Part shown: piece after piece, positions 15,949 through 25,402 of the stretch
How positions within the stretch are numbered: the first letter of the stretch is position 1
Layout: each line of letters begins with the position of its first letter
Assembly (NCBI RefSeq): GCF_003011895.2
Contig: NZ_PXWF02000173.1
Span: 1-59,266, forward strand
Direction: 5' to 3'
Source: Massilia glaciei
GTDB lineage: Bacteria > Pseudomonadota > Gammaproteobacteria > Burkholderiales > Burkholderiaceae_D
Length of the DNA stretch: 59,266 bases
Notes under the pieces: model-generated
The model's database searches: none
Told to the model about the DNA's origin: nothing
The model's input: only the letters and a program-made list of their open reading frames with translations
Position numbers and translations under genes: made by a program

Positions 15949-18045
15949 TCAATCGGCCTCGGTCGCGCGCGCCCCGAGCGCCTGCATCAGATGGCGTTGC
16001 GCCGAAAACGCGAGTTGCTTGCCGCGCACCCGGCGCCGTTTGTATTGGCCGTCGGGTCCAAGCTCCCACGCGTTCGAGTTGTCCTTGAGGTAGGGGGTCA
16101 ATCCCTCCGTGATGACACGCTTCTTGAGCGCCGGGTCGAGCACGGGGAAGGCGACCTCGATGCGGCGGAACAGGTTGCGGCTCATCCAGTCGGCGCTGGC
16201 CAGGTAGACGTCGTGCGCCAAGTCGTTGCGGAAATAGTATATCCGGCTGTGCTCGAGGAAGCGCCCGATGATCGAGCGCACCTTGATGTTCTCCGACAGG
16301 CCCGGCACGCCCGGCTTGAGGGTGCACGCGCCGCGCACGATCAGGTCGATCTTGACCCCCTCGTGCGAGGCCGAGTACAGCGCCCGGATCACCGAGTCGT
16401 CGACCAGCGCGTTGACCTTGACGATGATGCGCCCGGGCCGCCCGGCGCGGGCGATCTTGGCCTCGTTGCGGATCGCCTTGATGATCTCGCTTTGCAGCGC
16501 GAACGGGGCCAGCCACAGGTGGGTGAGCTTGTGCGGCTTGGTCAGGCTGGTCAGGTGGATGAACACCTCGTTGACCTCCTGGCACATGGCCTGGTGCGCC
16601 GTGAGCAGGCCGAAGTCGGTGTACAGGCGCGTGGTGGTCAGATGGTAGTTGCCGGTGCCGAGGTGGCCGTAGAAATGTAATCCCTCCGGCTCGCGCCGGA
16701 TCACGAGCGCGAGCTTGGCGTGCGTCTTGAGGCCGACCACGCCGTACACGACCTGCGCGCCGGCCTGCTCGAGCTTGTCGGCCCAATTGATGTTGGCCTC
16801 CTCGTCGAAGCGCGCCATCAGTTCGAGGATCACGGTCACCTCCTTGCCCGCGCGCGCGGCCGCCATGAGCGCCTCCATCAGGTCCGAGTGCATGCCGGTG
16901 CGGTAGATGGTCTGCTTGATGGCGACCACGTCCGGGTCGTGCGCGGCCAGGCGCACGAAGTCGACCACGGTCTGGAACGACTCGAACGGGTGGTGCAGCA
17001 AGATGTCCTGCTTGCGCAGCTGGGAGAACAGGTCGCTGTGGGCGACCTTTTGCGGCGCGCCCGGGAAGAACGGCGCAAAGCGCAGCGAGGGCTCCTTGAC
17101 ATGGTCGATCAGCTCGGCCAGGCGCACCAGGTTGACCGGGCCGTCGACCGCGTACAGGCGGCTTTGTTCGAGGTTGAACTGGTCGAGCAGGAACTGCGAC
17201 AGCTCGGCCGGGCAGTTGCGCGCGACCTCGAGCCGCACCGAGGTGCCGAACTGGCGCCCGGTCAACTCCCCCTTGAGCGCCTGGCGCAGGTTCTTGACCT
17301 CGTCCTCGTCGACCCACAGGTCGGAGTCGCGCGTGACCCGGAACTGGGAATAGGCGAGCACCTCGCGCCCGGTGAACAGGTCCTCGATGTGCGAGTGGAT
17401 GATCGACGAGAGCAGGCAGAACGAGGCGCCGCCCTCGGACAGTTCGTCGGGCAGGCGGATCACGCGCGGCAGCACCCGCGGGGCCTTGACGATGGCGATC
17501 GCGCTGCCGCGCCCGAAGGCGTCCTTGCCGCTCAGCGCGATGATGAAGTTGAGGCTCTTGTTGACCACCTGCGGGAACGGATGGGCCGGGTCGAGCCCGA
17601 TCGGGGTCAGCAGCGGGCGCACCTGGCTCTCGAAATAGTCCTTGACCCAGGCGCGCTGGGCGGGGTTGCGGTCGGTGTGGCGCACCAAGCGCACGCCCTT
17701 GGCCTGCAGCTGGGGCAGGATCTCGGTGTTGAGCAGCGCGTACTGGCGCTCGACCAGTGCGTGGCATTCCTCGCCGATGCGCGCCAGCGTGGCCACCAGC
17801 GAGGGGTGGGCCAGGGCGCCGTCGGCGCTGCCCTGGGCCAGGATGCTGGCCACGCGCACCTCGAAGAACTCGTCGAGGTTGTTGCTCACTATACAAAGGT
17901 AGCGCAGCCGCTCGAGCAGCGGGATGGCGCGGTCCTCGGCCTGGGCCAGCACGCGCCGGTTGAACATGAGCTGCGACAGCTCGCGGTCCAGAAAGATGGC
18001 TGGTCTGGGTGTTTCCGGGGGCGCGTTCTTCATTTTTTTCTTCAT
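15949..18045 (-). CDS. ppk: Polyphosphate kinase 1
   Basis: About 698 residues, the normal PPK1 length. PPK1 makes inorganic polyphosphate from ATP through a phosphohistidine. The N-terminal domain opens with FLDRELSQLMFNRRVLAQAE, followed by the LEQSRLY segment; the catalytic half holds HFYGHLGTGNYH, whose first GH-x-GTGN His matches the phosphorylated His of E. coli PPK, and ARLYTDF-like LYTDFGLLTA. The start is uncertain: ATG at 18045 (MKKKMKN) has no strong RBS, and the ATG 12 bases further in would also serve. It is divergent from pstS and upstream of sixA, joining polyphosphate synthesis to phosphate uptake. Confidence 0.93.
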   Translation of the reverse strand: MKKKMKNAPPETPRPAIFLDRELSQLMFNRRVLAQAEDRAIPLLERLRYLCIVSNNLDEFFEVRVASILAQGSADGALAHPSLVATLARIGEECHALVERQYALLNTEILPQLQAKGVRLVRHTDRNPAQRAWVKDYFESQVRPLLTPIGLDPAHPFPQVVNKSLNFIIALSGKDAFGRGSAIAIVKAPRVLPRVIRLPDELSEGGASFCLLSSIIHSHIEDLFTGREVLAYSQFRVTRDSDLWVDEDEVKNLRQALKGELTGRQFGTSVRLEVARNCPAELSQFLLDQFNLEQSRLYAVDGPVNLVRLAELIDHVKEPSLRFAPFFPGAPQKVAHSDLFSQLRKQDILLHHPFESFQTVVDFVRLAAHDPDVVAIKQTIYRTGMHSDLMEALMAAARAGKEVTVILELMARFDEEANINWADKLEQAGAQVVYGVVGLKTHAKLALVIRREPEGLHFYGHLGTGNYHLTTTRLYTDFGLLTAHQAMCQEVNEVFIHLTSLTKPHKLTHLWLAPFALQSEIIKAIRNEAKIARAGRPGRIIVKVNALVDDSVIRALYSASHEGVKIDLIVRGACTLKPGVPGLSENIKVRSIIGRFLEHSRIYYFRNDLAHDVYLASADWMSRNLFRRIEVAFPVLDPALKKRVITEGLTPYLKDNSNAWELGPDGQYKRRRVRGKQLAFSAQRHLMQALGARATEAD

Positions 18046-18203
18046 GGTGGGGACTATCGTAGCGCAAGTTCCGCCGTGTTGTCCTAAAAGCATGGATCCT
18101 TGTCGCATTTCGATCCTGCCATAGGGAAAGCCTCGGGGGTGCGCCGCCTGAAATTGTAGTGTAGTGGGGAAATATGACTCCGCCGTGACGCGGCGCGCCC
18201 ATC

Positions 18204-18223
18204 GTGTGACAAAAATTTCACGG
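18204..18223 (-). promoter_or_regulatory. Weak Pho-box-like site facing ppk
   Basis: Read on the minus strand, CCGTGAAATTTTTGTCACAC matches the Pho-box pattern at about 14 of 20 positions, with an intact second half GTCACAC. It lies about 160 bp before the ppk start. No good -10 follows at the usual distance, so support is limited. Confidence 0.25.
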
Positions 18224-18273
18224 GGGGAGGGCGGCGGGAGCGATTAAAATTGCGATGTCACGCTATTTGGATC

Positions 18274-18293
18274 ATGTCATAAACCCGTCATAT
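18274..18293 (+). promoter_or_regulatory. Pho box of the pst operon
   Basis: ATGTCATAAACCCGTCATAT contains two TGTCA/CGTCA half-sites 11 bp apart, matching the PhoB consensus direct repeat almost fully. It takes the place of a -35 element, and TAGACT (18302-18307) follows after 8 bp as -10. The pstS start is at 18357. PhoB encoded downstream should activate here in low phosphate. Confidence 0.88.
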
Positions 18294-18356
18294 TCGCCCG
18301 GTAGACTGCGCAGCATTGGCGGGAATCATCCCTCCACAACCCAAAGGACTTGGAAA

Positions 18357-19394
18357 ATGCGAATCAAACTGTTGCTAGCCTCCTTCGTAGTCGGTGCCTC
18401 CGCGGCCACGGCGCCCTCATTCGCCGCCGACGTGACCGGCGCCGGCGCGACGTTTCCTTACCCAATCTATGCCAAGTGGGCTGAATCCTACAAAAAAGCC
18501 ACCGGCAACGGCATGAATTACCAATCGGTCGGTTCGGGCGCCGGCATCAAGCAGATCAAGGCCAAGACGGTCGACTTCGGCGCGTCCGACATGCCGCTCA
18601 AGGCGGAAGACCTCGACGCCGCCGGCCTGATGCAGTTCCCCGCCATCATGGGCGGCGTGGTGCCGATCATCAACCTCGAGGGCGTCGCCCCGGGCCAGCT
18701 CAAGCTGACCGGCCCCGTCGTCGGCGACATCTACCTGGGCAAAATCCTCAAGTGGAACGCGCCGCAGATCGCCGCGCTCAACCCCGGCGTCAAGCTGCCC
18801 GACGACGACATCACCGTGGTGCACCGCGCCGACGGCTCGGGCACGACCTTCCTGTTCACCGACTACGTCTCGAAGACCAATCCGGAATTCAAGACCACGA
18901 TCGGCAGCGGCACCGCCGTCAAGTGGGCCACCGGCGTCGGCGGCAAGGGCAACGAGGGCGTCGCCGCCCAGGTGCAGCGCATCAAGGGCGCGATCGGCTA
19001 CGTCGAATGGGCCTACGCCAAGAAGAACAAGATCGCCCACACCCAGCTCAAGAACAAGGACGGCGTCTACCTGCAGCCTGACGACGACAGCTTCAAGGCC
19101 GCAGCCGCTTCGGCCGATTGGACCAAGACCCCGGGCTTCGGCGTGGTGCTGACCGACATGCCGGGCAAGGCCAGCTGGCCGATCACGGGTGCCTCGTACA
19201 TCCTGATGTACAAGAACCAGGCCGACGCCGCCAAGGCGCGCGAAGTGCTCAAGTTCTTCGACTGGTCGTTCAAGAATGGTGACGCGGCCGCCGTCGAACT
19301 CGAATACGTGCCACTGCCCGACAGCGTGACCAAGCTGGTCTCCGACGCCTGGAAGGCGAACCTGAAAGATGCTTCCGGCAAAGCAATCTGGTAA
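18357..19394 (+). CDS. pstS: Phosphate-binding periplasmic protein PstS
   Basis: 345 residues. Signal peptide 1-23 (ending PSFAA) then DVTGAGATFPYPIYAKWAES, the invariant PstS N-terminus. The phosphate-binding loops are visible as SVGSGAGIKQI, the DFGASDMPL segment and RADGSGTTF, which carry the Ser, Asp, Arg and Thr ligands known from E. coli PstS. It delivers periplasmic phosphate to PstCA. It is the first gene of pstSCAB-phoUBR, controlled by the Pho box upstream. A hairpin between it and pstC (19419-19468) probably allows more PstS than permease to be made. Confidence 0.96.
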   Translation: MRIKLLLASFVVGASAATAPSFAADVTGAGATFPYPIYAKWAESYKKATGNGMNYQSVGSGAGIKQIKAKTVDFGASDMPLKAEDLDAAGLMQFPAIMGGVVPIINLEGVAPGQLKLTGPVVGDIYLGKILKWNAPQIAALNPGVKLPDDDITVVHRADGSGTTFLFTDYVSKTNPEFKTTIGSGTAVKWATGVGGKGNEGVAAQVQRIKGAIGYVEWAYAKKNKIAHTQLKNKDGVYLQPDDDSFKAAAASADWTKTPGFGVVLTDMPGKASWPITGASYILMYKNQADAAKAREVLKFFDWSFKNGDAAAVELEYVPLPDSVTKLVSDAWKANLKDASGKAIW

Positions 19395-19418
19395 GCACAA
19401 CAGTTAAAAAGCGGTAAC

Positions 19419-19468
19419 CGGGGCGCCAAGCCTGACTGCCTTGAACGGCGGCCAGGTCTGGTGCCCCG
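19419..19468 (+). promoter_or_regulatory. Intercistronic hairpin between pstS and pstC
   Basis: CGGGGCGCCA (19419-19428) can pair over 10 bp (one G-U) with TGGTGCCCCG (19459-19468). The enclosed bases form an inner stem (CCTG with CAGG). There is no T-run, so it looks like an mRNA-stabilising or attenuating structure rather than a complete terminator. Such structures commonly raise the level of the binding protein over its permease. Confidence 0.5.
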
Positions 19469-19510
19469 CACTAACATTCCGATCCAAAACTGTCTGTTTT
19501 AGAAGATACA

Positions 19511-20551
19511 ATGAGTGCACATACAACAATGACCTTGAACACCATGCGCGAATTGCCCGACACCGAACAGGCCAGGACCGAACAGGCCAGGACCGAAACC
19601 GCCAAGTTGCAGTCGACCATGCGCAGGCAGCGCTGGCAAGATTTTATTTTTCATAAAGTGACGATGCTGTTCGCGGCCTCCGTGCTGCTGGTGCTGCTCG
19701 GCATCATCGCCTCGCTCGTCGTCAGAGCCGCCCCCGCGTTCAGCGAATTCGGCCCCGGCTTCATCACCACCATCGAGTGGGATCCCGTCAACGACAAGTA
19801 CGGCGCCCTGATCGCCATCTTCGGCACCGTCGTCACCTCCTTCATCGCCCTGCTGGTTGCGTTTCCGATCAGCTTCGGCATCGCCCTGTTCCTGACCGAG
19901 ATCTGCCCGGTCTGGTTGCGCCGCCCGATGGGCACCGCGGTCGAACTGCTCGCCGGCGTGCCGTCGATCATCTACGGCATGTGGGGCTTGTTCGTGTTCG
20001 CGCCGCTGTTCGCCGACCATGTGCAGCCGCTGCTCAAGAGCACCCTCGGCGAGCTGCCATTCATCGGCGTCCTCTTCAGCGGCCCGACCATGGGCATCGG
20101 CATGCTCACCGCCGGCCTGATCCTGGCCATCATGATCATCCCCTTCATCGCCTCGGTGATGCGCGACGTGTTCGAAACCGTGCCCGCCGTGCTCAAGGAA
20201 TCGGCCTACGGCCTCGGCTGCACCAAGTGGGAGGTGATGCGCAAGATCGTGCTGCCCTACACCAAGATCGGCGTCGTCGGCGGCGTCATGCTCGGCCTCG
20301 GGCGCGCGCTCGGCGAAACCATGGCGGTCACCTTCGTGATTGGCAACGCCAACAAATTGTCATGGTCGCTGTTTGCGGCCGGCAACTCGATCTCGTCGAC
20401 GCTGGCCAACGAATTCGGCGAGGCCGAGTCGGCGCTGCACGTGTCGTCCCTGTTCGCGCTGGCGCTGATCCTGTTCGCGATCACCTTCGTCGTCCTGTCG
20501 GCGGCGAAAATCATGTTGGCGGGCATGTCCCGCAAAGAAGGTGTCAAATGA
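19511..20551 (+). CDS. pstC: Phosphate ABC transporter permease PstC
   Basis: 346 residues with six membrane helices starting near residue 52 ([18 protein letters not shown]). The cytoplasmic EAA loop reads [21 protein letters not shown], and [11 protein letters not shown] follows. It pairs with PstA to form the inner-membrane channel. The polar N-terminal ~45 residues contain a repeated EQART pair encoded by two perfect 15-bp copies (19565-19594). The RBS is weak (AGAAGATACA). Its stop overlaps the pstA start by ATGA, so the two are translationally coupled. Confidence 0.95.
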   Translation: MSAHTTMTLNTMRELPDTEQARTEQARTETAKLQSTMRRQRWQDFIFHKVTMLFAASVLLVLLGIIASLVVRAAPAFSEFGPGFITTIEWDPVNDKYGALIAIFGTVVTSFIALLVAFPISFGIALFLTEICPVWLRRPMGTAVELLAGVPSIIYGMWGLFVFAPLFADHVQPLLKSTLGELPFIGVLFSGPTMGIGMLTAGLILAIMIIPFIASVMRDVFETVPAVLKESAYGLGCTKWEVMRKIVLPYTKIGVVGGVMLGLGRALGETMAVTFVIGNANKLSWSLFAAGNSISSTLANEFGEAESALHVSSLFALALILFAITFVVLSAAKIMLAGMSRKEGVK

Positions 20552-21426
20552 GCCAGGCCGCCATCAAACCCCAAATCAACCGGGTCTACCGCAAACGGCT
20601 GCTGGTCCACCGCTTCGGCATCGCGCTGTCGGTGCTTGCGATGACGATCGGCCTGGCCTTCCTGATGTGGATCCTGTGGACGCTGCTGCTCAAGGGCATC
20701 GTCGGGATCGAGGGCCTCGGACTGACCTTGTTCACCGTGGACACCCCGGCGCCGGGCAGCGCCGGCGGCCTGCGCAACGCCATCGTCGGCAGCCTCATGA
20801 TGGTCGGGCTGTCGACGCTGATCAGCACCCCGATCGGCATCCTGGCGGGCATCTACCTGGCCGAGTACGGCGAGACCAACAAGTTCGCGCAGCTCACGCG
20901 CTTCGTCACCGACATCATGCTGTCGGCGCCGTCGATCGTGATCGGCCTGTTCGTGTACGCGCTGTACGTGGCCAAGGTCAGCCATTTCTCGGGTTACGCC
21001 GGCTCGATCGCGCTCACGATCATCGCCGTCCCCGTGGTGGTGCGCACCACCGACAACATGCTGCGCCTGGTGCCCAACAGCCTGCTCGAGGCCGCGTTCG
21101 CGCTCGGCGCGCCGCGCTGGAAGGTGGCCACGCTGGTGCGCCTGCGCGCCGTCAAGGCCGGCGTGATCACCGGCGCGCTGCTGGCGCTGGCGCGCATCGC
21201 CGGCGAAACGGCGCCCTTGCTGTTTACCGCGCTTAACAACCAGTTCTTCAGCCTGAACATGAACGCGCCGATGGCCAACCTGCCCGTGGTGATCAACCAG
21301 TTCGCGATGAGCCCGTACGACGACTGGCGCGACCTGGCCTGGGCCGGCGCGCTGATCGTCACCTTCAGCGTGCTGTTGCTAAACATCCTCTCGCGCACCG
21401 TGTTCTCCCAGAAGACCCCGAAATAA
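20548..21426 (+). CDS. pstA: Phosphate ABC transporter permease PstA
   Basis: 292 residues, six predicted membrane helices beginning with [21 protein letters not shown]. The EAA loop is [19 protein letters not shown], and [17 protein letters not shown] is typical of PstA. It is the second permease subunit of the high-affinity phosphate importer. Its ATG overlaps the pstC stop (ATGA), and pstB starts 18 bp after its stop. Confidence 0.95.
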   Translation: MSQAAIKPQINRVYRKRLLVHRFGIALSVLAMTIGLAFLMWILWTLLLKGIVGIEGLGLTLFTVDTPAPGSAGGLRNAIVGSLMMVGLSTLISTPIGILAGIYLAEYGETNKFAQLTRFVTDIMLSAPSIVIGLFVYALYVAKVSHFSGYAGSIALTIIAVPVVVRTTDNMLRLVPNSLLEAAFALGAPRWKVATLVRLRAVKAGVITGALLALARIAGETAPLLFTALNNQFFSLNMNAPMANLPVVINQFAMSPYDDWRDLAWAGALIVTFSVLLLNILSRTVFSQKTPK

Positions 21427-21444
21427 TTTTTGCGGACAAAAACC

Positions 21445-22233
21445 ATGAATAGCCAAATGCCCACCATCGCGCCGGTCAAGAACAAGACGATCGAGATCTC
21501 CAAACTTGACTTTTTCTATGGCAAGACGCAAAGCCTGAGCAACGTCAACCTCGACATCCACGAGAAACAGGTCACGGCCTTCATCGGCCCGTCCGGCTGC
21601 GGCAAGTCGACCCTGCTGCGCACGCTCAACCGCATGTACGACCTGTACCCGGGCCAGCGCGCCACCGGCAGCGTGCTCTACCGCGGCAAGAACATCCTCG
21701 ACGCCGACCAGGACGTCAACAGCCTGCGCGCCAAGGTCGGCATGGTGTTCCAGAAACCGACCCCGTTCCCGATGTCGATCTACGAGAACATCGCCTTCGG
21801 CGTGCGCCTGTACGAGGACATGTCCAAGGGCGAGATGGACGAGCGGGTCGAATGGGCGCTCAAGAAGGCGGCGCTGTGGGGCGAGGTCAAGGACAAGCTC
21901 GGCAAGAGCGGCCTGTCGCTGTCGGGCGGCCAGCAGCAGCGCCTGTGCATCGCGCGCGGCGTCGCCGTCAAGCCCGACGTCCTGCTGCTCGACGAGCCGA
22001 CCTCGGCGCTCGACCCGATCTCGACGGCCAAGGTCGAGGAGCTCATCAGCGAACTGAAGCAGGACTACACGATCGCCATCGTGACCCACAACATGCAGCA
22101 GGCGGCGCGCTGCTCCGACTACACGGCCTACATGTATTTGGGCGAGCTCGTTGAATTCGGCGAGACCGACCAGATATTCATGAACCCGGCGCGCAAGGAA
22201 ACCCAGGATTACATCACCGGGCGCTTCGGCTGA
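21445..22233 (+). CDS. pstB: Phosphate ABC transporter ATPase PstB
   Basis: 262 residues. The Walker A motif is GPSGCGKST, the Q-loop [12 protein letters not shown], the signature LSGGQQQRL, and Walker [14 protein letters not shown], with THNMQQAAR as the H-loop. [14 protein letters not shown] is diagnostic of PstB. It powers phosphate import and is part of the PstSCAB-PhoU-PhoR sensing complex. ATG 21445 was chosen; a second ATG lies 12 bases later and a TTG 15 bases before. Confidence 0.96.
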   Translation: MNSQMPTIAPVKNKTIEISKLDFFYGKTQSLSNVNLDIHEKQVTAFIGPSGCGKSTLLRTLNRMYDLYPGQRATGSVLYRGKNILDADQDVNSLRAKVGMVFQKPTPFPMSIYENIAFGVRLYEDMSKGEMDERVEWALKKAALWGEVKDKLGKSGLSLSGGQQQRLCIARGVAVKPDVLLLDEPTSALDPISTAKVEELISELKQDYTIAIVTHNMQQAARCSDYTAYMYLGELVEFGETDQIFMNPARKETQDYITGRFG

Positions 22234-22324
22234 TGGACGGACAGGGCGCGCGGCGCCCCGCACCGCAGCACGCACCGCACGCAACGCACGCACAGCACAA
22301 CAAGACCCCACGACGGAGAGCAGC

Positions 22325-23035
22325 ATGATAGGCGAACATTCATCCAAACAGTACGACCACGAATTAGAAACGATCCGCTCCAAGGTGTTGCTCATGGGCG
22401 GCATCGTCGAGACCCAGTTCCTCGACGCGATGGCGTGCTTTCGCATCGGCAACCCGGAGCGCGCCGACCGCGTGATCGCCGAGGACGACGTCGTCAACCA
22501 GCTCGAGGTCTCGCTCGACGACGCCTGCAGCCACCTGATCGTCAAGCGCCAGCCGACCGCCAACGACCTGCGCACCGTGATGGCCACGATCAAGGTCATC
22601 ACCGACCTCGAGCGCATCGGCGACGAGGCCGCGAAAATCGCGCGCACCGCCAAGAGCCTGCACGGGCGCGGCACCCCCGGCCTGAACCATTTCGAGATGG
22701 TGCGCACGATCTCGACGGCCACCTCCGACATGCTGCACGACGCGCTCGACGCCTTCGCCCGGCTCGACGGCAAGGTCGCGCTGCAACTGATCGCGCGCGA
22801 CGCCGTGATCGACCACGAGTTCCGCTCGATCATGCGCAACCTGATCACCTTCATGATGGAGGACCCGCGCACCATCTCGTCCGCGCTCGACACGCTGTGG
22901 GTGGCCAAGGCCATCGAGCGGATCGGCGACCATGCCAAGAACATCGCCGAGTACGTGATCTACGTGGTCGAGGGCAAGGACATCCGCCACACCAAGCCGA
23001 GCGCGCCGGTGCTGCCGGACCAAGGGGCGAACTGA
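22325..23035 (+). CDS. phoU: Phosphate signalling protein PhoU
   Basis: 236 residues, two three-helix PhoU repeats. Each has the metal-cluster helix: DLERIGDEAAKIA (about 93-105) and AIERIGDHAKNIAEYV (about 198-213). PhoU links the Pst transporter to PhoR and turns the Pho response off when phosphate is plentiful. GGAGAGCAGC precedes the ATG. The 91-bp spacer after pstB is a CA/CG-rich low-complexity tract. The phoB start follows the stop by 4 bp. Confidence 0.95.
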   Translation: MIGEHSSKQYDHELETIRSKVLLMGGIVETQFLDAMACFRIGNPERADRVIAEDDVVNQLEVSLDDACSHLIVKRQPTANDLRTVMATIKVITDLERIGDEAAKIARTAKSLHGRGTPGLNHFEMVRTISTATSDMLHDALDAFARLDGKVALQLIARDAVIDHEFRSIMRNLITFMMEDPRTISSALDTLWVAKAIERIGDHAKNIAEYVIYVVEGKDIRHTKPSAPVLPDQGAN

Positions 23036-23039
23036 GCCG

Positions 23040-23729
23040 ATGGCGACCGGAAAAACCACCGTACTGATCGTCGAGGACGAGCCCGCGATCGTCGAGCTCG
23101 TCAAGTTCTCGCTGCGCGAGGCCGGCTGGGACCTGTGCGCCGTCTCGAGCGTGTCCGAGGCCTGGGATTTCCTGCTCCAGCGCACGCCGCAGATGATCTT
23201 CCTCGACTGGATGCTGCCCGACCAGACCGGCCTGCGCCTGCTCTCGCGCATCCGGCTCGACCGCAACTTCCAGGACATCCCGGTGATCATGCTCACCGCC
23301 AAGAGCATGGAGGAGGACAAGCTCGCCGGCCTCGACACCGGCGCCGACGACTATGTGACCAAGCCGTTCTCCCCGCGCGAATTGCTGGCGCGCTCGAAGG
23401 CGCTGCTGCGCCGCAAGAGCCCCGAGCACGCGCAGATGGTGATGTCGGCCGGCACGGTCGAACTCGACCCGGTCAGCTGCTCGGTGAGCATCGGCGGCGA
23501 GCGCATCGACATCGGCCACGCCGAGTTCAAGCTGCTCAAGTTTTTACTGGCGCACCGCGAGCGCGTGTTTTCGCGCAGCCAGCTGCTCGACAAGGTGTGG
23601 GGCGACCACGCCGTGATCGAGGAGCGCACCGTCGACGTCCACGTGCTGCGCCTGCGCAAGGCGCTCAAGGCCTCGGAGGGACTGATCAAGACCGTGCGCA
23701 GCGTCGGCTACATGCTGTCCGAGAAGTAG
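23040..23729 (+). CDS. phoB: Phosphate response regulator PhoB
   Basis: 229 residues. The receiver domain (about 7-122) has the acidic pair in VEDEP, the phosphoacceptor Asp56 in FLDWMLPD, Thr in MLTAKS and Lys in VTKPFSPREL. The C-terminal OmpR-type winged helix (about 133-227) ends RSVGYMLSEK. MLPDQTGLRL and the whole layout are PhoB-like. It should bind the Pho boxes at 18274 and 32024. It starts 4 bp after phoU and phoR starts 7 bp after it. Confidence 0.95.
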   Translation: MATGKTTVLIVEDEPAIVELVKFSLREAGWDLCAVSSVSEAWDFLLQRTPQMIFLDWMLPDQTGLRLLSRIRLDRNFQDIPVIMLTAKSMEEDKLAGLDTGADDYVTKPFSPRELLARSKALLRRKSPEHAQMVMSAGTVELDPVSCSVSIGGERIDIGHAEFKLLKFLLAHRERVFSRSQLLDKVWGDHAVIEERTVDVHVLRLRKALKASEGLIKTVRSVGYMLSEK

Positions 23730-23736
23730 GGCCGGC

Positions 23737-25017
23737 GTGAATCCGACCCTGCTGTTCTGGATACCCGCGCTGTTGCGCATGGGCCTGATACTGGCCGGCG
23801 CGGCCGTGCTGTGGTGGCTGTTCGGGCTGGTCTACGGGCTCGCCGCGGCGCTGCTGGCGGTCATTTTTCTGCTGTTCGTGCAGTTGCGCTACCTGAACCA
23901 GCTCGGGGTCTGGCTCGACGAGCCGCACAGCGCGCGCCTGCCCGACGGCTGGGGTTCGTGGACCGAGATCTTCGCGCGCCTTTACCGCCTGCGACGCGAC
24001 GACGAGCGCAACAAGGCCGAGCTGACCGAATGGCTGGCGCGCTTCCGCCAGGCCATGCATCTGCTGCCCGACGGCGTGGCCATCATGGACGACGTGCTGT
24101 TCCTCGAATGGTGCAACCCGGCCGCCGAGCGCCACCTCGGGCTCACGCTCGAGCGCGACAAGGGCATGCGCGTGACCAACCTGATCCGCCATCCCGACTT
24201 CATCGACTACATCATCCTCGGGCGCTACGAGCAGCCGCTCACGCTGGCTTTTCGCGACCGCAAGCTGATCTGCCAGATCATCCCGTTCGAGAACCGGCGC
24301 CAGATCCTGGTCACGCACGACGTCACCGAGACCGTGCGCATCGAGGAGATGCGGCGCGACTTCATCGCCAACGCCTCGCACGAGCTGCGCACGCCGCTGA
24401 CGGTGATCGTCGGCTTCCTCGAGATCGCCTCGAGCGACATGATGATCGACGCCGAGACGCGCGCCGCGCACCTCAAACTGATGACCGAGCAGGGGCACCG
24501 GATGCAGCGCCTGATCGAAGACATGCTGACCTTGTCGCGGCTCGAATCGGTCGACTATCCGCTGCGGCGCGAGCGCGTCGACATGCGCGCGCTGGTCGAG
24601 GAGATCCTGGGCGAGGCGCGCGCGCTGTCGGGCGGGCGCCACACCATCGGCGCCACCGTCGACGGGCCCGACGTCAACGGCAGCGCCGAGGAGTTGCGCA
24701 GCGCCTTCGGCAACCTGGCCTCGAACGCGGTGCGCTACACGCCCGAGGGCGGCAGCATCGCGCTGGCATGGCGCGACGGGCCGGGCGGGCCGCGCTTCGT
24801 CGTCACCGACACCGGCATCGGCATCGACCAGTCGCACATCTCGCGCCTGACCGAACGCTTCTACCGGGTCGACAAGAGCCGTTCGCGCGAGACCAAGGGC
24901 ACCGGGCTCGGGCTGGCGATCGTCAAACACGTGCTGCTGCGCCACGGCGGCAACCTGAGCATCACGTCGGAGGCGGGCAAGGGCAGCAGCTTCATCGCCA
25001 ACCTGCCGGGCGGCTAG
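23737..25017 (+). CDS. phoR: Phosphate regulon sensor histidine kinase PhoR
   Basis: 426 residues. Two N-terminal membrane helices (about 6-26 and 28-48) have almost no periplasmic loop, as expected for PhoR. A charged region and PAS domain (about 90-190, MHLLPDGVAIMDD) follow. The HisKA domain has His215 in ASHELRTPL, and the ATPase domain shows NAVRYTPEGG, DTGIGI and GTGLGLAIVKH. The start is GTG at 23737, 7 bp after phoB; the next ATG, 42 bases later, would cut the first helix. It senses phosphate through PstSCAB and PhoU and phosphorylates PhoB. Confidence 0.94.
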   Translation: MNPTLLFWIPALLRMGLILAGAAVLWWLFGLVYGLAAALLAVIFLLFVQLRYLNQLGVWLDEPHSARLPDGWGSWTEIFARLYRLRRDDERNKAELTEWLARFRQAMHLLPDGVAIMDDVLFLEWCNPAAERHLGLTLERDKGMRVTNLIRHPDFIDYIILGRYEQPLTLAFRDRKLICQIIPFENRRQILVTHDVTETVRIEEMRRDFIANASHELRTPLTVIVGFLEIASSDMMIDAETRAAHLKLMTEQGHRMQRLIEDMLTLSRLESVDYPLRRERVDMRALVEEILGEARALSGGRHTIGATVDGPDVNGSAEELRSAFGNLASNAVRYTPEGGSIALAWRDGPGGPRFVVTDTGIGIDQSHISRLTERFYRVDKSRSRETKGTGLGLAIVKHVLLRHGGNLSITSEAGKGSSFIANLPGG

Positions 25018-25088
25018 CCGGCCGCCGGGGGCTTGCGCAGCTTGCAATCGCAAGCTTGACGCCTTGCGGCGGCGACCGGGAGCGACAC

Positions 25089-25208
25089 ATGGCGATTGCC
25101 GCCAAGCCCTACCTGCAATCGATCTCGATCCGCGCCGATGCGCAGCCCGACTTCGACTCCCACCCGGCATCCCATGAGCGCAGGCATTGTTTTGTAACCG
25201 GGGTCTGA
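25089..25208 (+). pseudogene. Truncated start of an AAA-family ATPase gene, cut by a palindromic repeat
   Basis: A good RBS (GGGAGCGACAC) precedes an ATG, and the first ~25 codons give MAIAAKPYLQSISIRA and then DAQPDFDSHP. This resembles the N-terminus of small AAA-family ATPases, which start with a YLRSI-x-L strand and an x-FDxYPFSIP turn before the Walker A. Here the similarity stops after DSHP, and the frame runs into a GGGGTCTGACCCC repeat whose TGA ends it after 39 codons. The Walker motifs are missing. I infer that the rest of the gene was lost where the repeat now sits. The family match rests on a short stretch. Confidence 0.45.
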
Positions 25209-25262
25209 CCCCACTTACGAACTGTTCCGCTATCGGGGTCAGACCCCGGTTGCGAAACATTG
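25187..25262. repeat. Inverted pair of GGGGTC(T/A)GACCCC palindromes
   Basis: TTTGTAACCGGGGTCTGACC at 25191 begins the first copy; 24 bp on, an inverted copy ends GACCCCGGTTGCGAAA. The two face each other with related flanks (TTTGTAAC against GTTGCGAAA), as in the clusters at 14.8 and 46.8 kb. Confidence 0.85.
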
Positions 25263-25336
25263 CTTGCGCGGGAGGGACATCGTCTCTACCAGCCCTTGAA
25301 TCCAATGACTTTTTACCGTCCAGCAAGCCGCGTGCG

Positions 25337-25402
25337 CTATCGGGGTCTGACCCCGATTAGGGAAGATTGCATAACTGGGGTCAGACCCCGGTTACAAAAC
25401 AC
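25337..25402. repeat. Second pair of GGGGTC(T/A)GACCCC palindromes
   Basis: ATCGGGGTCTGACCCCGAT (about 25338-25356) is a near-perfect dyad, followed 20 bp later by CTGGGGTCAGACCCCGGTTA. Same repeat family as the pair 75 bp upstream. Confidence 0.85.

Noticed and set aside
15383-18202. A 939-codon minus-strand frame over ppk and sixA
   Set aside because: Out of frame with ppk and sixA, Arg/Ala/Pro-rich and without motifs, while ppk and sixA themselves are clear.
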